Assembly (NCBI RefSeq): GCF_000721495.1
Contig: NZ_JOHY01000057.1
Span: 11,908-75,907, forward strand
DNA from: Streptomyces sp. NRRL F-5123
GTDB taxonomy: Bacteria > Actinomycetota > Actinomycetes > Streptomycetales > Streptomycetaceae
Reading direction: 5' to 3'
DNA: 64,000 bases
Shown here piece by piece: positions 37,036 to 47,401 of this stretch. The notes below the pieces were generated by a model that was given only the letters and a program-made list of their open reading frames with translations, was not told where the DNA came from and made no database searches. Every line of letters starts with the position of its first letter. The first letter of the stretch is position 1. The translations under genes and the position numbers were made by a program.

Positions 37036-37136
37036 CCTGACACATGACAGGAATCCGCACCCGGAAATGATTGTCGGCCGAGTCTACCGTCTGACAGGAT
37101 CCCGCCAACCCCCCTGACGTGACCGATACCTGACAC
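37036..37136. promoter_or_regulatory. Repeated TGACA motifs in divergent control region
   Basis: CCTGACACATGACAGG (37036-37051) is a near-symmetric site. Further copies of CTGACA lie at 37091-37099 and 37129-37136. The repeats stand between regulator 1 and the protease start. They are candidate operators; the exact binding sequence is inference. Confidence 0.5.
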
Positions 37137-37169
37137 GCCGTGGGATTTGAGATGGGAGCCCGTGCACAC

Positions 37170-40100
37170 ATGCGTTCACGAACTCGACGACGCAGACGGA
37201 CGACACACCCGTCGCTCCGCTCATCGACAGCGGCTCTGGTGATGATCCTCACAGCCGCGACCGCGGTGGTCCTGCCGACCACCGCCCACGCTGCCGACGG
37301 CACCGCTGCCGGAACGGCCCCGCCCGCAGCCGCGACGGCACCGCCGCCACCCACCCGTGCGACGGCACGGCCCACGCCTGGCAAGTTCGCCGTGCCGGCA
37401 GGATGCAACGTCGGCCATGACACCGGCCGGGGTGACGACGGCAACGACGTCCCGTACGCACGCTGCCTCGCCGACGGTATGGCCGACGCGCAGGGCCGCC
37501 TCGTACAGCAGGACGACGAGCCGCTGCCGACCTCGCTCGGCCCCGCCGACATCCAGCAGGCGTACAACCTGCCGTCGGGCGGCGACGGCCGCACGGTCGC
37601 CATCGTCGACGCGTTCGGCTACGACGGCGCGGAGTCCGATCTGGCCGTCTTCCGCGCCCACTACGGGCTTTCCCTCTGTACGACGGAGAACGGCTGCTTC
37701 ACCAAGGTCGACCAGCGCGGCGGAACGGACTACCCGGCCGAGAACCCCGACTGGTCGATCGAGACGGCGCTCGACCTCGACGCGGTCTCCGCGGCTTGCC
37801 CCGGCTGCCACATCCTGCTGGTGCAGGCGGACAACAACGGCTCGCCGAACCTCGGGCAGGCGGTCGACACCGCGGCCCGCCTGGGCGCCGTGGCCATCTC
37901 GAACTCGTACGGAGTGGACGGCGAGTTCCCGTACGAGTCGTACTACGACCACTACTACGACCACCCGGGCGTCGCCGTGACGGTCTCGAGTGGCGACTCC
38001 GGCCATGTGCAGAGCTATCCCGCGACCGACCCCGACGTCATAGCCGTCGGCGGTACGACCCTGAACAGGGACGCGTCCTCGCCACGCGGGTGGACCGAGA
38101 CCGCCTGGTGGAGCGGGGGCAGCGGCTGCTCGCTGTACGAGCCCGCGCCCGACTTCCAGCAGGACATCACGACCGGGTGCGCCGGCAACCGGGCGACCGC
38201 CGACGTCGCCGCCGACGCCGACTCGGAAAGCGGCCTCGCGGTCTACAACACCCTCGGCCAGGACGGCTGGGCGCAGTGGGGCGGCACCTCCCTGGCCTCA
38301 CCGCTGGTCGCCGCGATGTACGCGCTCGCCGGCCCGGCGGTGCCCGGCACCTACCCGGCGGACTACGTCTACCGCAAGAACGCGTCGCTCAACGACGTGA
38401 CCGACGGCAGCAACGACTCCTGCGGCGGCATCTCGTGCACCGCCGGTCCCGGCTGGGACGGCCCCACCGGCGTCGGAACCCCGAACGGCGTCTCCGCGCT
38501 CACGCTCGGCCCGTCCGCCGACGTCACGGGCAAGGTCACCGCGGCCAACAAGGCGCTCCCCGGCGCCACGGTCACCCTCACGGGCCCCGACGGCTACGCC
38601 TTCCACGGCGTCACCGACGCACACGGCCGCTACGACGTCGCAGTCGCCGCGGGCACCTACCGGATGACGGTCTCCGACTTCGGGTACGACGGCGACACCC
38701 TCGACGGGGTGACCGTCACGGCGGGCGCCGGCGTCAGCCGCTCCGTCGATCTGAGGAAGCTGCAGACCCGCGCCGTGAGCGGCACGGTCCGCGATGCCTC
38801 GGGGCAGGGCTGGCCGATCTACGCCAAGATCACCGTCAAGGACGATCCGGACGGCGCCGTCTTCACCGACCCGGTCACCGGGCGGTACAGCCTGCAACTG
38901 CCGGTGGGGGCGTCGTACACACTGAGCGCGACGCCGGTCGACATGCCCGGCTACAACAGCGCGACGGGCACGGTCGACCTCGCTGCCGGATCCGGCACGG
39001 TCACCCGCGACATCGGGCTCCACATCGACGCCTCGACCTGCACCGCCGCCGGCTACGCCTACACCTACGACGGCGCCGGCACCGACTTCCAGGGCTGGTC
39101 GGCCGCGCAGGACGGCTGGTCGGTCACCGACGACGCCGGCCAGGGCAAGCAGTGGGTCTTCGACGATCTCGGTCAGAAGGGCAACCTGACCGGTGCGAGC
39201 GGCCAGTTCGCGATCCTCGACGACTGGTACCACCCGGCCGCCCACGACAGCAGCCTGGTGACCCCCCTGCTCGACTTCACCCACCAGACGAACCCCCAGA
39301 TCGGCCTCAGCACTTACTACAGCGACCTCGGGTTCGGCAACCAGACCGGCTACATCGATCTCAGCCTCGACGGCGGCACCACCTGGCAGACGCTCTGGAC
39401 GACACCGCGCACGACGTTCCAGGCGAGCTTCGCCATGCCCGTTCCGCAGGCGGCCGGAAAGGCGAACGTCAAGGTCCGCTTCCGGTTCGTCGGGCAGTGG
39501 GACAACTACTGGGAGCTCGACAACGTCTTCGTGGGCTCGCGCTCGTGCACAGCCCTGGCGGGCGGCCTCGTCACCGGCCAGGTCACGGACGCGAACACCG
39601 GTGCCCCGCTGACGGGCGCCGAGGTCTCGATGCCCGGTGGCACTCCCGCCGTCAGCCGGACCACGAACGACGACCCGGCACTCGGCGACGGCTTCTACTG
39701 GTTCTTCGCTCCCGGTACCGACGGCCGGCCGACGACCGCGGCCGGTCGCCACTACACCACGGCCACGGCCACGGTCACCCCCCGGGCCCACGCGGCCGTC
39801 GACCAGGACTGGGCGCTGAAGGCCGGACAGGTGACGGCCGGACCGGCATCGATCTCGGTGCGCTCCGGCAAGGGCTCCTCGACGACGTCGCAGACGAACA
39901 CCCTGACGCTGACCAACTCCGGCACGCAGCCGGCGACGGTGACCGTCGTCGAGCAGGACGGCGGCTTCACTCCTCCGGGCGGAAAGCACCAGGACACCTC
40001 GCCCGGAGCGCCGCTGAAGCGGACGAAGGTGGCGGCGTCGCCGCGTCCCTTCGGCCCCCGGCACGCGGCTGAAGCAGGGCCGCTGCCGCCGATGGAGGCC

Positions 40101-41168
40101 GAGGTCAACCCGGCCTGGTCGGACCTGCCGAACTACCCCACTCCGATCATGGACAACGTCGTGGCGGAGCACGACGGGATCGTCTACTCGGTGAGCGGCT
40201 GGAGTGACTCGGGAGTCACGGCCGACGGAGCCGCGTACGACCCGTCCGCCGGGACGTGGCGGGCGATCACCCCCCTGCCGCAAGCACGCGAGAACGCCAT
40301 GGGCGGGTTCGTCAACGGGAAGCTGTACGTCGCCGGCGGCTGGGACCCGCAGGGCAACCCGATGTCGACGACGTACGTCTACGACCCGGCCAAGGACTCC
40401 TGGTCGCGGGTGGCGGACCTGCCGGCGCCGGCAACGGACGCGGCCGCCGCCGTGGTGGGCGGCCGCCTCTACGTCGTCGGGGGCTGCTCCACCGCCCTCT
40501 GTGACACCGCGTCGTCCGTCTACCGGTACGACCCGCGAACGAACGTCTGGACGCGGCTGGCCGACTACCCGCAGGACGAGGTGCTGCTCGGCTGCGCGGC
40601 ATCGGGCGACGGTCTGGTCTGCGCCGGCGGCATCGGGCCGGTGACGGACGAAGCGTCCGACTCGGCGTACCAGTACGCCGCCGGGTCCGACACCTGGAAG
40701 CGCGTGACCGACATGCCGAATCCCACCTGGGGAATGGGCTACACGGGCGCCGGAGGAAAGCTGCAGATCGTCGGCGGCATCGTCACCTACGACTCCACCA
40801 ACCAGGCGGAGGAGTACGACCCCACCACGGGTGTGTGGTCGGCACTGCCCAATGCGACGTACGCGGTCTTCCGCGGCGGCGCGGCCTGCGGTCTGACACG
40901 CGTCGGCGGCGGGTACTCCTCCTCCATGGCAACGCCGTACGCCGAGGTGCTGCCGGGGCAGGAGGGGTGTGTCACCGGCTCGGACGTCGGATGGCTCTCG
41001 ACCTCGCAGACCAAGGTCACCGTCCCGGCCGGCCGGACAGTGACCGTCCAGGTGCGTACGGATGCCTCCGCGACGTCCACCCCGGGCACGTACCAGGCCC
41101 GGCTGGCATTCGTCACCGACACGCCCTACACCGTCCCGCCGGTGAACGTGGCACTCACGACCCGGTGA
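37170..41168 (+). CDS. Secreted S53 (sedolisin-like) protease with Kelch repeats, protease 1
   Basis: A 1,332-residue exported protein. A long basic signal peptide ends near TTAHA. The protease domain carries Glu198 and Asp202 in SIETALDLD and Ser374 in GGTSLASP, the sedolisin triad. The large propeptide of classical sedolisins is missing. Then come two or three carboxypeptidase-regulatory-like beta domains (around 455-640), a jelly-roll-like region, another regulatory-like domain, and about five Kelch repeats (950-1250; for example SWSRVADLPAPATDAAAAVV), ending in an Ig-like strand domain. It probably cuts and binds extracellular proteins. The start is uncertain (ATG 37152 and GTG 37140 are in frame). 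Confidence 0.87.
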   Translation: MRSRTRRRRRTTHPSLRSSTAALVMILTAATAVVLPTTAHAADGTAAGTAPPAAATAPPPPTRATARPTPGKFAVPAGCNVGHDTGRGDDGNDVPYARCLADGMADAQGRLVQQDDEPLPTSLGPADIQQAYNLPSGGDGRTVAIVDAFGYDGAESDLAVFRAHYGLSLCTTENGCFTKVDQRGGTDYPAENPDWSIETALDLDAVSAACPGCHILLVQADNNGSPNLGQAVDTAARLGAVAISNSYGVDGEFPYESYYDHYYDHPGVAVTVSSGDSGHVQSYPATDPDVIAVGGTTLNRDASSPRGWTETAWWSGGSGCSLYEPAPDFQQDITTGCAGNRATADVAADADSESGLAVYNTLGQDGWAQWGGTSLASPLVAAMYALAGPAVPGTYPADYVYRKNASLNDVTDGSNDSCGGISCTAGPGWDGPTGVGTPNGVSALTLGPSADVTGKVTAANKALPGATVTLTGPDGYAFHGVTDAHGRYDVAVAAGTYRMTVSDFGYDGDTLDGVTVTAGAGVSRSVDLRKLQTRAVSGTVRDASGQGWPIYAKITVKDDPDGAVFTDPVTGRYSLQLPVGASYTLSATPVDMPGYNSATGTVDLAAGSGTVTRDIGLHIDASTCTAAGYAYTYDGAGTDFQGWSAAQDGWSVTDDAGQGKQWVFDDLGQKGNLTGASGQFAILDDWYHPAAHDSSLVTPLLDFTHQTNPQIGLSTYYSDLGFGNQTGYIDLSLDGGTTWQTLWTTPRTTFQASFAMPVPQAAGKANVKVRFRFVGQWDNYWELDNVFVGSRSCTALAGGLVTGQVTDANTGAPLTGAEVSMPGGTPAVSRTTNDDPALGDGFYWFFAPGTDGRPTTAAGRHYTTATATVTPRAHAAVDQDWALKAGQVTAGPASISVRSGKGSSTTSQTNTLTLTNSGTQPATVTVVEQDGGFTPPGGKHQDTSPGAPLKRTKVAASPRPFGPRHAAEAGPLPPMEAEVNPAWSDLPNYPTPIMDNVVAEHDGIVYSVSGWSDSGVTADGAAYDPSAGTWRAITPLPQARENAMGGFVNGKLYVAGGWDPQGNPMSTTYVYDPAKDSWSRVADLPAPATDAAAAVVGGRLYVVGGCSTALCDTASSVYRYDPRTNVWTRLADYPQDEVLLGCAASGDGLVCAGGIGPVTDEASDSAYQYAAGSDTWKRVTDMPNPTWGMGYTGAGGKLQIVGGIVTYDSTNQAEEYDPTTGVWSALPNATYAVFRGGAACGLTRVGGGYSSSMATPYAEVLPGQEGCVTGSDVGWLSTSQTKVTVPAGRTVTVQVRTDASATSTPGTYQARLAFVTDTPYTVPPVNVALTTR

Positions 41169-41209
41169 GGTGAACCCAGCGGTGCCGGGTCGGCCGGGGC
41201 TACCCGGCG
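40937..41209. repeat. 273-bp direct repeat, copy 1
   Basis: Covers the last 77 codons of protease 1 and the following 41 bp. It matches 47402-47674 without gaps, with about 18 mismatches by my count. The match stops in the middle of the terminator stem, whose second arm survives only at the 47-kb copy. Confidence 0.9.
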
Positions 41210-41759
41210 CAACACGCCGTGATCGGCTTGACGGCAGCGGCATTGCCTCCAGGGCAGCCCGCTCACCATCAGGCCACAGCTTCGGCCGACCCGTCCGCGC
41301 CACCCCACCCGGCCTGCCGTGCTGAACAGGTCGTGGCGCCGCCGGCCGGCGCCCTGCCGCTCCCATCCCCCGGGGCGGCAGGGCAGCCGGCGGGCGGGAG
41401 CGAATCGCCACGGCCGGACGAAGCTTTGAACTGCTGGTTCGCACGAGATGCGGCCGGCCAACCGCTTGCATCCCGGGAGAGGCGAACGCGCGGCTGACGA
41501 AGGCGACCCTCAGGCCGCGCGCACCGGTGCGGCTCCAAGGCCCTGGTACGCCGGGCGTCGAGCCGGTCGGAGACCTCGTCGAGCCGGTCCGGCCCCCGGG
41601 GCCGCCCAGGCCCTGCCGGCAGCTTGCAGCGTCGCCGGTGCGGCGAGTGCGTCAGCGGTGATGTCCCGGCGCCTCGCGGTCGGTCTGTAACAACGCCGCC
41701 AGCCCCCCGACACCGAGCGCAGGCAGGATGGAGCGCGCGGGGCGGTGGAACGGAAAGGC
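41210..41759. other. 550-bp region without a convincing gene
   Basis: Lies between the broken terminator of protease 1 and regulator 2. Short frames in all directions lack ribosome sites and family features. No repeats were seen apart from the adjoining direct repeat. It must hold the promoter of regulator 2. Confidence 0.6.
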
Positions 41760-42797
41760 ATGCGCGTGCTTGAAGTACTCGGGCTGGACGAATCGCAGGA
41801 GAACGCGTACTTCGCGCTGCTGGACGGGCCGCCACTGGGTCTGGACGAGCTGCACGGCAGGACCGGAATCGAAGTGGACTCCCTCAAGGGCGCGTTGACC
41901 CGGTTGGAGGACCGCGGGCTGCTCTCCCGGCTGACCGGCGACCGCACCCGCTGGACCGTGCTACCGCCGGAACACGCCATCGAGGTGCTGCTGCTGGCGC
42001 AGGAGCGGGACATCAGGAAGGTGCGGACACTGACCCAGTGGCTCGGCGAGAAGCACCGCAAGGGCCGGGGCGACAACAACGCGGCCGCCCTGGTCGAGGT
42101 GATCAACGGCCCCGAGGCGGTGGCGCGTTGCGGCCAGCAGCTCTTCAACAGCGCGGAGCGTGAGATCAGGGGCATCGACGCACCGCCCTACGCGCAGGCC
42201 AGGGACGGCTCCATGGTGAACTCCCATGCGCACATGGCCGAGCGGGGTGTGCGCAGCCGCTTCGTCTACGGCCGGGACAACCTGACGCTGGAAGGCACCA
42301 TAGGCCGGCTGGAGCGGGACCTCGCCGACGGCGAGGAGGCCCGTATCCTGCCGCATGCGCCCATGAAGATCATCCTGGCCGACGACCAGGCCGGACTGAT
42401 CCCGCTGGTAGCCACGCCCGAGGTGCTCGACTCGTGCATCCTGGTGCGCCCTTCCGCGCTGCTCGATGCGCTCTCCGCGCTGTTCGAGACGCTGTGGCAG
42501 CAGGCCCAGCCGTATGTGCCCGACGGGCTTCTGGCCGCGGGGGAGGCCGACGGCGGCCCGACCCAGGACGAGCTGCGCATCCTGTCGCTGCTCGCCGTCG
42601 GGCTCTCGGACGACGCGATCGCCCGCCAACTGGGCATCGGGCTGCGGACGGTGCAGCGCCGCGTGCAGGCGCTGCTGGTCCGGCTCGGCGCGGGCAGCCG
42701 CTTCCAGGCCGGTGTACTGGCCGCCGACCGCGGGTGGTGGCGTCCACCGCACCGGCCGGCAGCCGGTGCGGTGGACGCGGCGGGGCCGCGGGTCTGA
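41760..42797 (+). CDS. TrmB/LuxR-type transcriptional regulator (regulator 2)
   Basis: A 345-residue paralogue of the regulator at 36038. It has an N-terminal winged helix (DELHGRTGIEVDSLKGALTRL), a central region sharing APMKIILADDQAGLIPL-like blocks with regulator 1, and a C-terminal LuxR helix-turn-helix (AVGLSDDAIARQLGIGLRTV). It is convergent with protease 2, ending 23 bp from its stop, so control of that gene would be at a distance. ATG 41760 is preferred; GTG 41745 is possible. Confidence 0.82.
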   Translation: MRVLEVLGLDESQENAYFALLDGPPLGLDELHGRTGIEVDSLKGALTRLEDRGLLSRLTGDRTRWTVLPPEHAIEVLLLAQERDIRKVRTLTQWLGEKHRKGRGDNNAAALVEVINGPEAVARCGQQLFNSAEREIRGIDAPPYAQARDGSMVNSHAHMAERGVRSRFVYGRDNLTLEGTIGRLERDLADGEEARILPHAPMKIILADDQAGLIPLVATPEVLDSCILVRPSALLDALSALFETLWQQAQPYVPDGLLAAGEADGGPTQDELRILSLLAVGLSDDAIARQLGIGLRTVQRRVQALLVRLGAGSRFQAGVLAADRGWWRPPHRPAAGAVDAAGPRV

Positions 42798-42820
42798 GCC
42801 GAACCCCGCGGCCCCACCGG

Positions 42821-45800
42821 TCACTTCGGTGCGAGCGCCGACAGTGCGAAGTCGGCCGTGACCGCGCCTCCTCTGATCAGCCTGAGCGTTCGGGTGGACG
42901 GACGGTAGCCGTCGGCCGCCACGATGACCGTCAGCGTGCCGTCGGAGACCGGCCGCCACAGCCGGTAGTGGCCCTGCGCGTCGGTGGTCACGGTGGTGTC
43001 GCCGTTCATGGTGTCGACCTCCACCACGGCACCGGCCAGCGGCACCGCCCCGTTCTGCGTCGTACCGGTCACCGTGCCCGACAGCTCGCCCCACCCGGCC
43101 GGCGCGGTCACCGACATGGTGATCGGCACCGTCAGCGAGGCGTACGGCGTGTCGCTGTCGATGACCAGGTTGGCCCGGTGGTCGCCGTAGTCGGCCGCGC
43201 CCATGGCGCCGGCGTCCAGGGCCACCTTGACGGTGGTGGACGCGCCGCCCTTGAGGGTCACGGTCGTGGCGCTCTCCGACAGCCAGGGCACGTCGGCGTG
43301 CGGCGCGTCCCAGCCGGTCAGTTCGAGCGCGCTGTCCATGACGAAGCCGTCGGCGCCCTTCCCGCCGGTGAGGTACCAGCCGGGGGCGGCCTGGCCGAGC
43401 ATCTGCGGCAGCGGCAGCGGCAGCGGGGTGAGCTCCGACCAGGAGTCGGACCCGGGGTCGTACGCGAACGTCCGGCTGGTCACGACGCCGGAGCTGAGCT
43501 GTGATCCGCCGGCGACCAGCAGCCGGCCGTTCGCACTGGTTCCGGCCCCGCCCCAGAAGTCCACCGGGGCGTCGGCCACCTGCTTCCACTCGCCGGTGGA
43601 CGCGTCGAGCCGGTAGGTCTCCGGGGTGTCCTGCGCGGCCCCGCCGTCCGGTTCGTACGCGCCGCCGGCGCAGGTCAGCGAACCCTCCACGGTGCCGCAC
43701 GCCGGGTAGGAGACCGGTAGAGGGTAGGACTTGCCCACCGACCACGTGCCGGTGGCCGGATGGTAGACCTGCACGTCGGTGGTGCCGCAGCCGATCTGGA
43801 TGTCGCAGCCGCCGATGACGTACAGGCTGTCGCCGGCCACCCCGTAGCCCGAACCGCCGTAGCCCAGGGGGGCGTCGGGGATCTGGGACCAGGTGTCGGA
43901 CGCCGGGTCGTAGACCTCGCCGCCACGGATGCCGCGGCCCGCCTCGTCACGGCCGCCCACGACGTAGAGCTTGCCGCGGATGAACCCGTAGGCGGGAGCG
44001 GCCCGCTTGGTGACCGGGGCGGCCAACTGGTGCCAGCTCGCGGTGCTCTGGTCGTAGGACCAGAAGTCCTTCGACCACGCCCCGCTGCCGTCGACGCCGA
44101 GGCCCGCGTAGAGTACCCCGCCGTTCACGGCCGCGACACCGCTGAAGGTCGTGTGCGGCAGGTTGGTGAGCGACTGCCACGACTGGCCGGAACCGGTCGC
44201 CGCCGCTCGGACACCGGTGCCCGCGGCGGACGCCGCGGCGGCCTGGGCCAGCGCCGTGTTCGGCGTGATCGAGGTCGGCGCGGTCACCGCGTGCGAGGCG
44301 CCGGCCGGTGCGGCACCGGCGCCGACACCCTGCTCGCCGAGCGAGAAGGTGACCGGGGAACCGCCGGTGTTGGTCAGCTTCACGCTCACCGTCTTGCTGT
44401 TCCCCCAGGCGACGGACGCCGCAAGGGCGTTCACCGAGGTCGCCAGCCGTGCGGGATGCAGCGCGAAGTCCGCCCATGTGGCCTTGTCCGCGCCCACGTT
44501 GACCTTGGACGTGACCGCGGGGTAGCCGAAGCCGGCCAGATCCGCGGTGAAGGACTGCTTCCCGGTCAGACCGGAGAACAGCCAGTAGACGCCGTCGCCG
44601 ACCGCCGGGTCGCCGGGCGAGACCACGGCCTTCGTGCTGTCCGCGGGCGCCGCGACGCTGGTGACGGCCGCCCCGGGCACGCCCGAGCCGGTGTTGGCGT
44701 CGGTGACGTGGCCGACGAGCAGCCCGCCGGGCAGCGCCTCCAGCTTGCGGGTGCCGACGGCGATGTCGTCGATCTGCCAGATACCGGTCAGGCTGCCGGT
44801 GAAGTGGAAGCGGACCTGCACCGACGCGGCGCCCGCGTAGGCGTCGAGCGGCACGCTCTGGTGGGAAGGACCGGGCAGCACGTCGTCGTGGTGCCACACC
44901 GTCGTCCAGTCGGCACCTCCGTCGGTGCTGACGTCCACGTCGGCGACGGCGCCGTCGAGGCGGTAGGTGTAGGGCAGGGCGCTCTCGAAGTCCAGTTCCG
45001 GGGTCTTCTCGGCACTGAAGTCGTATACGGGACTGATGAGTTCGGTGTCGACCGGAGCCCAGCCGAGGGCGAAGTCGTCCACGCCGGCGAAGCGACCGGA
45101 ACCGCCGGTCTGGTTCCCGCGGTTGAGGGAGTCGTCGAACTGCCAGCCGCCGGCCGGGGTGTTGTTCTTCACCGTCCAGCCGCTCGGCGTGCTCGCGGTG
45201 TCGAAGCTCTGCTGCCCACCGCCGTGGTAGGTGATGTCGTACCCCGCGGGCAGCACGCCGTAGGTACTCATCTGCGGGATGAGGTCCACGCCGGACAGCG
45301 GGCCGGTGCCCACACCGACCTGCTGGGTGACCGGCTGGTAGCCGGGCACGAGCGGGGTGGCGTGCACGGTGTAGTCGCGGTTCATCGGGACCGTCAGGCT
45401 GTACGCGCCGGACGCCGGGTCGCTGTACGTCTCACCGGGGACACCGTCCAGGGTGATCCTGGAGTAGACGCCCCAGTGGTGCGCGCTGTCCTTCACGTTG
45501 CCCGACACGGTCTGTGTGGGCACCGCCGTCAGCGCGACGTCCTTCGTCAGGTCGGTGCCGTCCGGCAGGTCGAGGGTGCCGAGGTCGAGGTCGGCGTAGC
45601 CGAAGGCGCCGACTGTGACCGGATAGGACCCGGCCGGGACGCTGACTCGGTAACTGCCGTCCTTGGCAGTGGTGGTGTGGTAGTAACCGATGTCGACCGC
45701 GGCTCCCGCGACCGGCTTGCCGGTGTCCACGTCGGTCACGGTGCCGTGCACGGTCGCGTGCGGGCCCGGCTTGAAGGCCGCCGTGCCGTCGGGCGTACCG

Positions 45801-47140
45801 AGGCCGGTGGGACCGTCGTAGCCCTCCTGCGCCACGCACAGGTAGATCGGGTCGCACTCGGGCGTGGGACCGAAGCCGCACAGCGAGGCGTCCGCGCAAC
45901 TGGCGTCGTCACCGGTCGTCACGTCGTGCAGCGCGGAAGGCGTCTGGTACGGGTACGACGACGGGTAGGTGCCGGCCACGGGGGTGCCCGCGAGCGCGTA
46001 GGTGCCGGTGATGATCGGCGCGGACGCGCTGGTGCCGCCGTAGACGCCCCAGCCGTTGTCGGAGAAGCTGTTGTAGACGGCGACACCGGTCGCCGGGTCG
46101 GCGACAGCGCTGACGTCGGCGACCGTACGGCCGTCGCAGCCCTTGTCGGTCTGGTAGGCGGGCTTGGGCTCGACCGCGGAGCAGCCGGAGGCGGTTGCAC
46201 CCCAGTGCGGGAGGCCGTCCTGGCCGGTGACGACCGAGTTCCACACCGACTCGGTCCAGCCGCGGTCGCTGTCGTCCTTGGTCAGCGAGGTGCCGCCGAC
46301 GGAGGTGACGTTCGGCGAGGACGCCGGGTAGCTCACGCCGTAGCCGAGGTCGCCGGAGGCGAACACGACGGCGGTGCCGGGGTGGTCGAAGAAGGCCGCG
46401 TCGACGGCCGGTTCCGCCGGGTCGTCGATGTAGGCGCCGTAGGAGTTGGAGACGTACTGCGCGCCGAGGGCGACCGAGGTGTTCACCGCGATGCCCAGGT
46501 CCTCCATGGAGGTGCTGGCCGCCTCGACGAGCAGGATGTTCGCGCGCGGGGCGACGGCCGAGACCATGTCGAGGTCGAGTGAGATCTCACCCGCCCAGCC
46601 CTCGTCGGGTACCGGGATGTTCGCGCCGCCGTTCTGGTCGATCTTGCGGAAGCAGCCGCTCTCCTCGGTGCAGGCGGGCAGGCCGTACTGCTGCCGGTAG
46701 ACCGCCATGTCGGCCGCCGCGCTGGGGTCGTCGTAAGCGTCCACGATCGCGATCGTGGCGCCCGCGCCGCCGTCGGCGGGCAGGCCGTAGGCCGACCGCA
46801 GGTCGCCGGGCGAGAGCCCGTCGGGCGTCGTCGCGGTGCCGTCGGCGCGCTGCACGCCGAACGCCGAGCGCAGGCCGGTGCGGCGGAAGGAGAAGCAGGT
46901 GAAGGAGTCGGGCTTGGGGGCGCCGCACACGGGCTCCGCGGTGACCTTGCCCTTCTGGGCGGCCGGCTGGGCGGCGCCGGGGGCGGCGAGGGCGCTCTGC
47001 GGCAGCAGCAGCGCGAGGCAGGCGAACAGAGCGGTGACGGCCGCCGCGACGGTGCGGTGGATCCGGGCCGGTCTCGGGGAGTCGACGGGTCTGGGAGCAC
47101 TCCCAGGTGAGTTGGCAGCGGGCGGGGGTATGGCGCGCAA
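42821..47140 (-). CDS. Secreted S53 (sedolisin-like) protease with Kelch repeats, protease 2
   Basis: A 1,439-residue protein with the same layout as protease 1: a signal peptide ending near SALAAPG, a protease domain with Glu185 and Asp189 (GEISLDLD) and Ser371 (GGTSASAP), carboxypeptidase-regulatory-like domains (about 470-630), a beta-jelly-roll region, a further regulatory domain, Kelch repeats (about 1000-1270), an Ig-like end domain and an extra C-terminal regulatory-like domain absent from protease 1. The start appears to be TTG 47140 with GGGAG about 8 nt upstream. The two proteases are diverged, so the duplication is old. Confidence 0.85.
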   Translation of the reverse strand: MRAIPPPAANSPGSAPRPVDSPRPARIHRTVAAAVTALFACLALLLPQSALAAPGAAQPAAQKGKVTAEPVCGAPKPDSFTCFSFRRTGLRSAFGVQRADGTATTPDGLSPGDLRSAYGLPADGGAGATIAIVDAYDDPSAAADMAVYRQQYGLPACTEESGCFRKIDQNGGANIPVPDEGWAGEISLDLDMVSAVAPRANILLVEAASTSMEDLGIAVNTSVALGAQYVSNSYGAYIDDPAEPAVDAAFFDHPGTAVVFASGDLGYGVSYPASSPNVTSVGGTSLTKDDSDRGWTESVWNSVVTGQDGLPHWGATASGCSAVEPKPAYQTDKGCDGRTVADVSAVADPATGVAVYNSFSDNGWGVYGGTSASAPIITGTYALAGTPVAGTYPSSYPYQTPSALHDVTTGDDASCADASLCGFGPTPECDPIYLCVAQEGYDGPTGLGTPDGTAAFKPGPHATVHGTVTDVDTGKPVAGAAVDIGYYHTTTAKDGSYRVSVPAGSYPVTVGAFGYADLDLGTLDLPDGTDLTKDVALTAVPTQTVSGNVKDSAHHWGVYSRITLDGVPGETYSDPASGAYSLTVPMNRDYTVHATPLVPGYQPVTQQVGVGTGPLSGVDLIPQMSTYGVLPAGYDITYHGGGQQSFDTASTPSGWTVKNNTPAGGWQFDDSLNRGNQTGGSGRFAGVDDFALGWAPVDTELISPVYDFSAEKTPELDFESALPYTYRLDGAVADVDVSTDGGADWTTVWHHDDVLPGPSHQSVPLDAYAGAASVQVRFHFTGSLTGIWQIDDIAVGTRKLEALPGGLLVGHVTDANTGSGVPGAAVTSVAAPADSTKAVVSPGDPAVGDGVYWLFSGLTGKQSFTADLAGFGYPAVTSKVNVGADKATWADFALHPARLATSVNALAASVAWGNSKTVSVKLTNTGGSPVTFSLGEQGVGAGAAPAGASHAVTAPTSITPNTALAQAAAASAAGTGVRAAATGSGQSWQSLTNLPHTTFSGVAAVNGGVLYAGLGVDGSGAWSKDFWSYDQSTASWHQLAAPVTKRAAPAYGFIRGKLYVVGGRDEAGRGIRGGEVYDPASDTWSQIPDAPLGYGGSGYGVAGDSLYVIGGCDIQIGCGTTDVQVYHPATGTWSVGKSYPLPVSYPACGTVEGSLTCAGGAYEPDGGAAQDTPETYRLDASTGEWKQVADAPVDFWGGAGTSANGRLLVAGGSQLSSGVVTSRTFAYDPGSDSWSELTPLPLPLPQMLGQAAPGWYLTGGKGADGFVMDSALELTGWDAPHADVPWLSESATTVTLKGGASTTVKVALDAGAMGAADYGDHRANLVIDSDTPYASLTVPITMSVTAPAGWGELSGTVTGTTQNGAVPLAGAVVEVDTMNGDTTVTTDAQGHYRLWRPVSDGTLTVIVAADGYRPSTRTLRLIRGGAVTADFALSALAPK

Positions 47141-47401
47141 GGGACATCTCCCGGGGTTCTAAGGATGCCGGCACCGCGGGACCGTCCCGGTGAGGGACGT
47201 GGGCGGTGTGGTTCAAGATCCCCATGCGCCCCCGCGCTGGTCAACGCGCCCCGGGTGGCGGCTTACCGCCGTGTCGGGTTCACGCCCGCGGGGCCCCGGC
47301 GGGCAGTTGGCCGAGGTGAACCTCTTCGGCGGGTGCCGCGCCCGGGGCGGCGGCGGCCGGGGGGCACGACGCACGCACCCCTGCCGACCCCCGTCGTCGC
47401 G

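Noticed and set aside
38298..41471. A 1,057-codon minus-strand frame opposite protease 1
   Set aside because: Arg/Gly/Val-rich antisense shadow; protease 1 on the plus strand has a signal peptide, catalytic residues and Kelch repeats.
41210..41759. Small genes between protease 1 and regulator 2
   Set aside because: Several short frames exist but none has a ribosome site, conserved motif or sensible composition.
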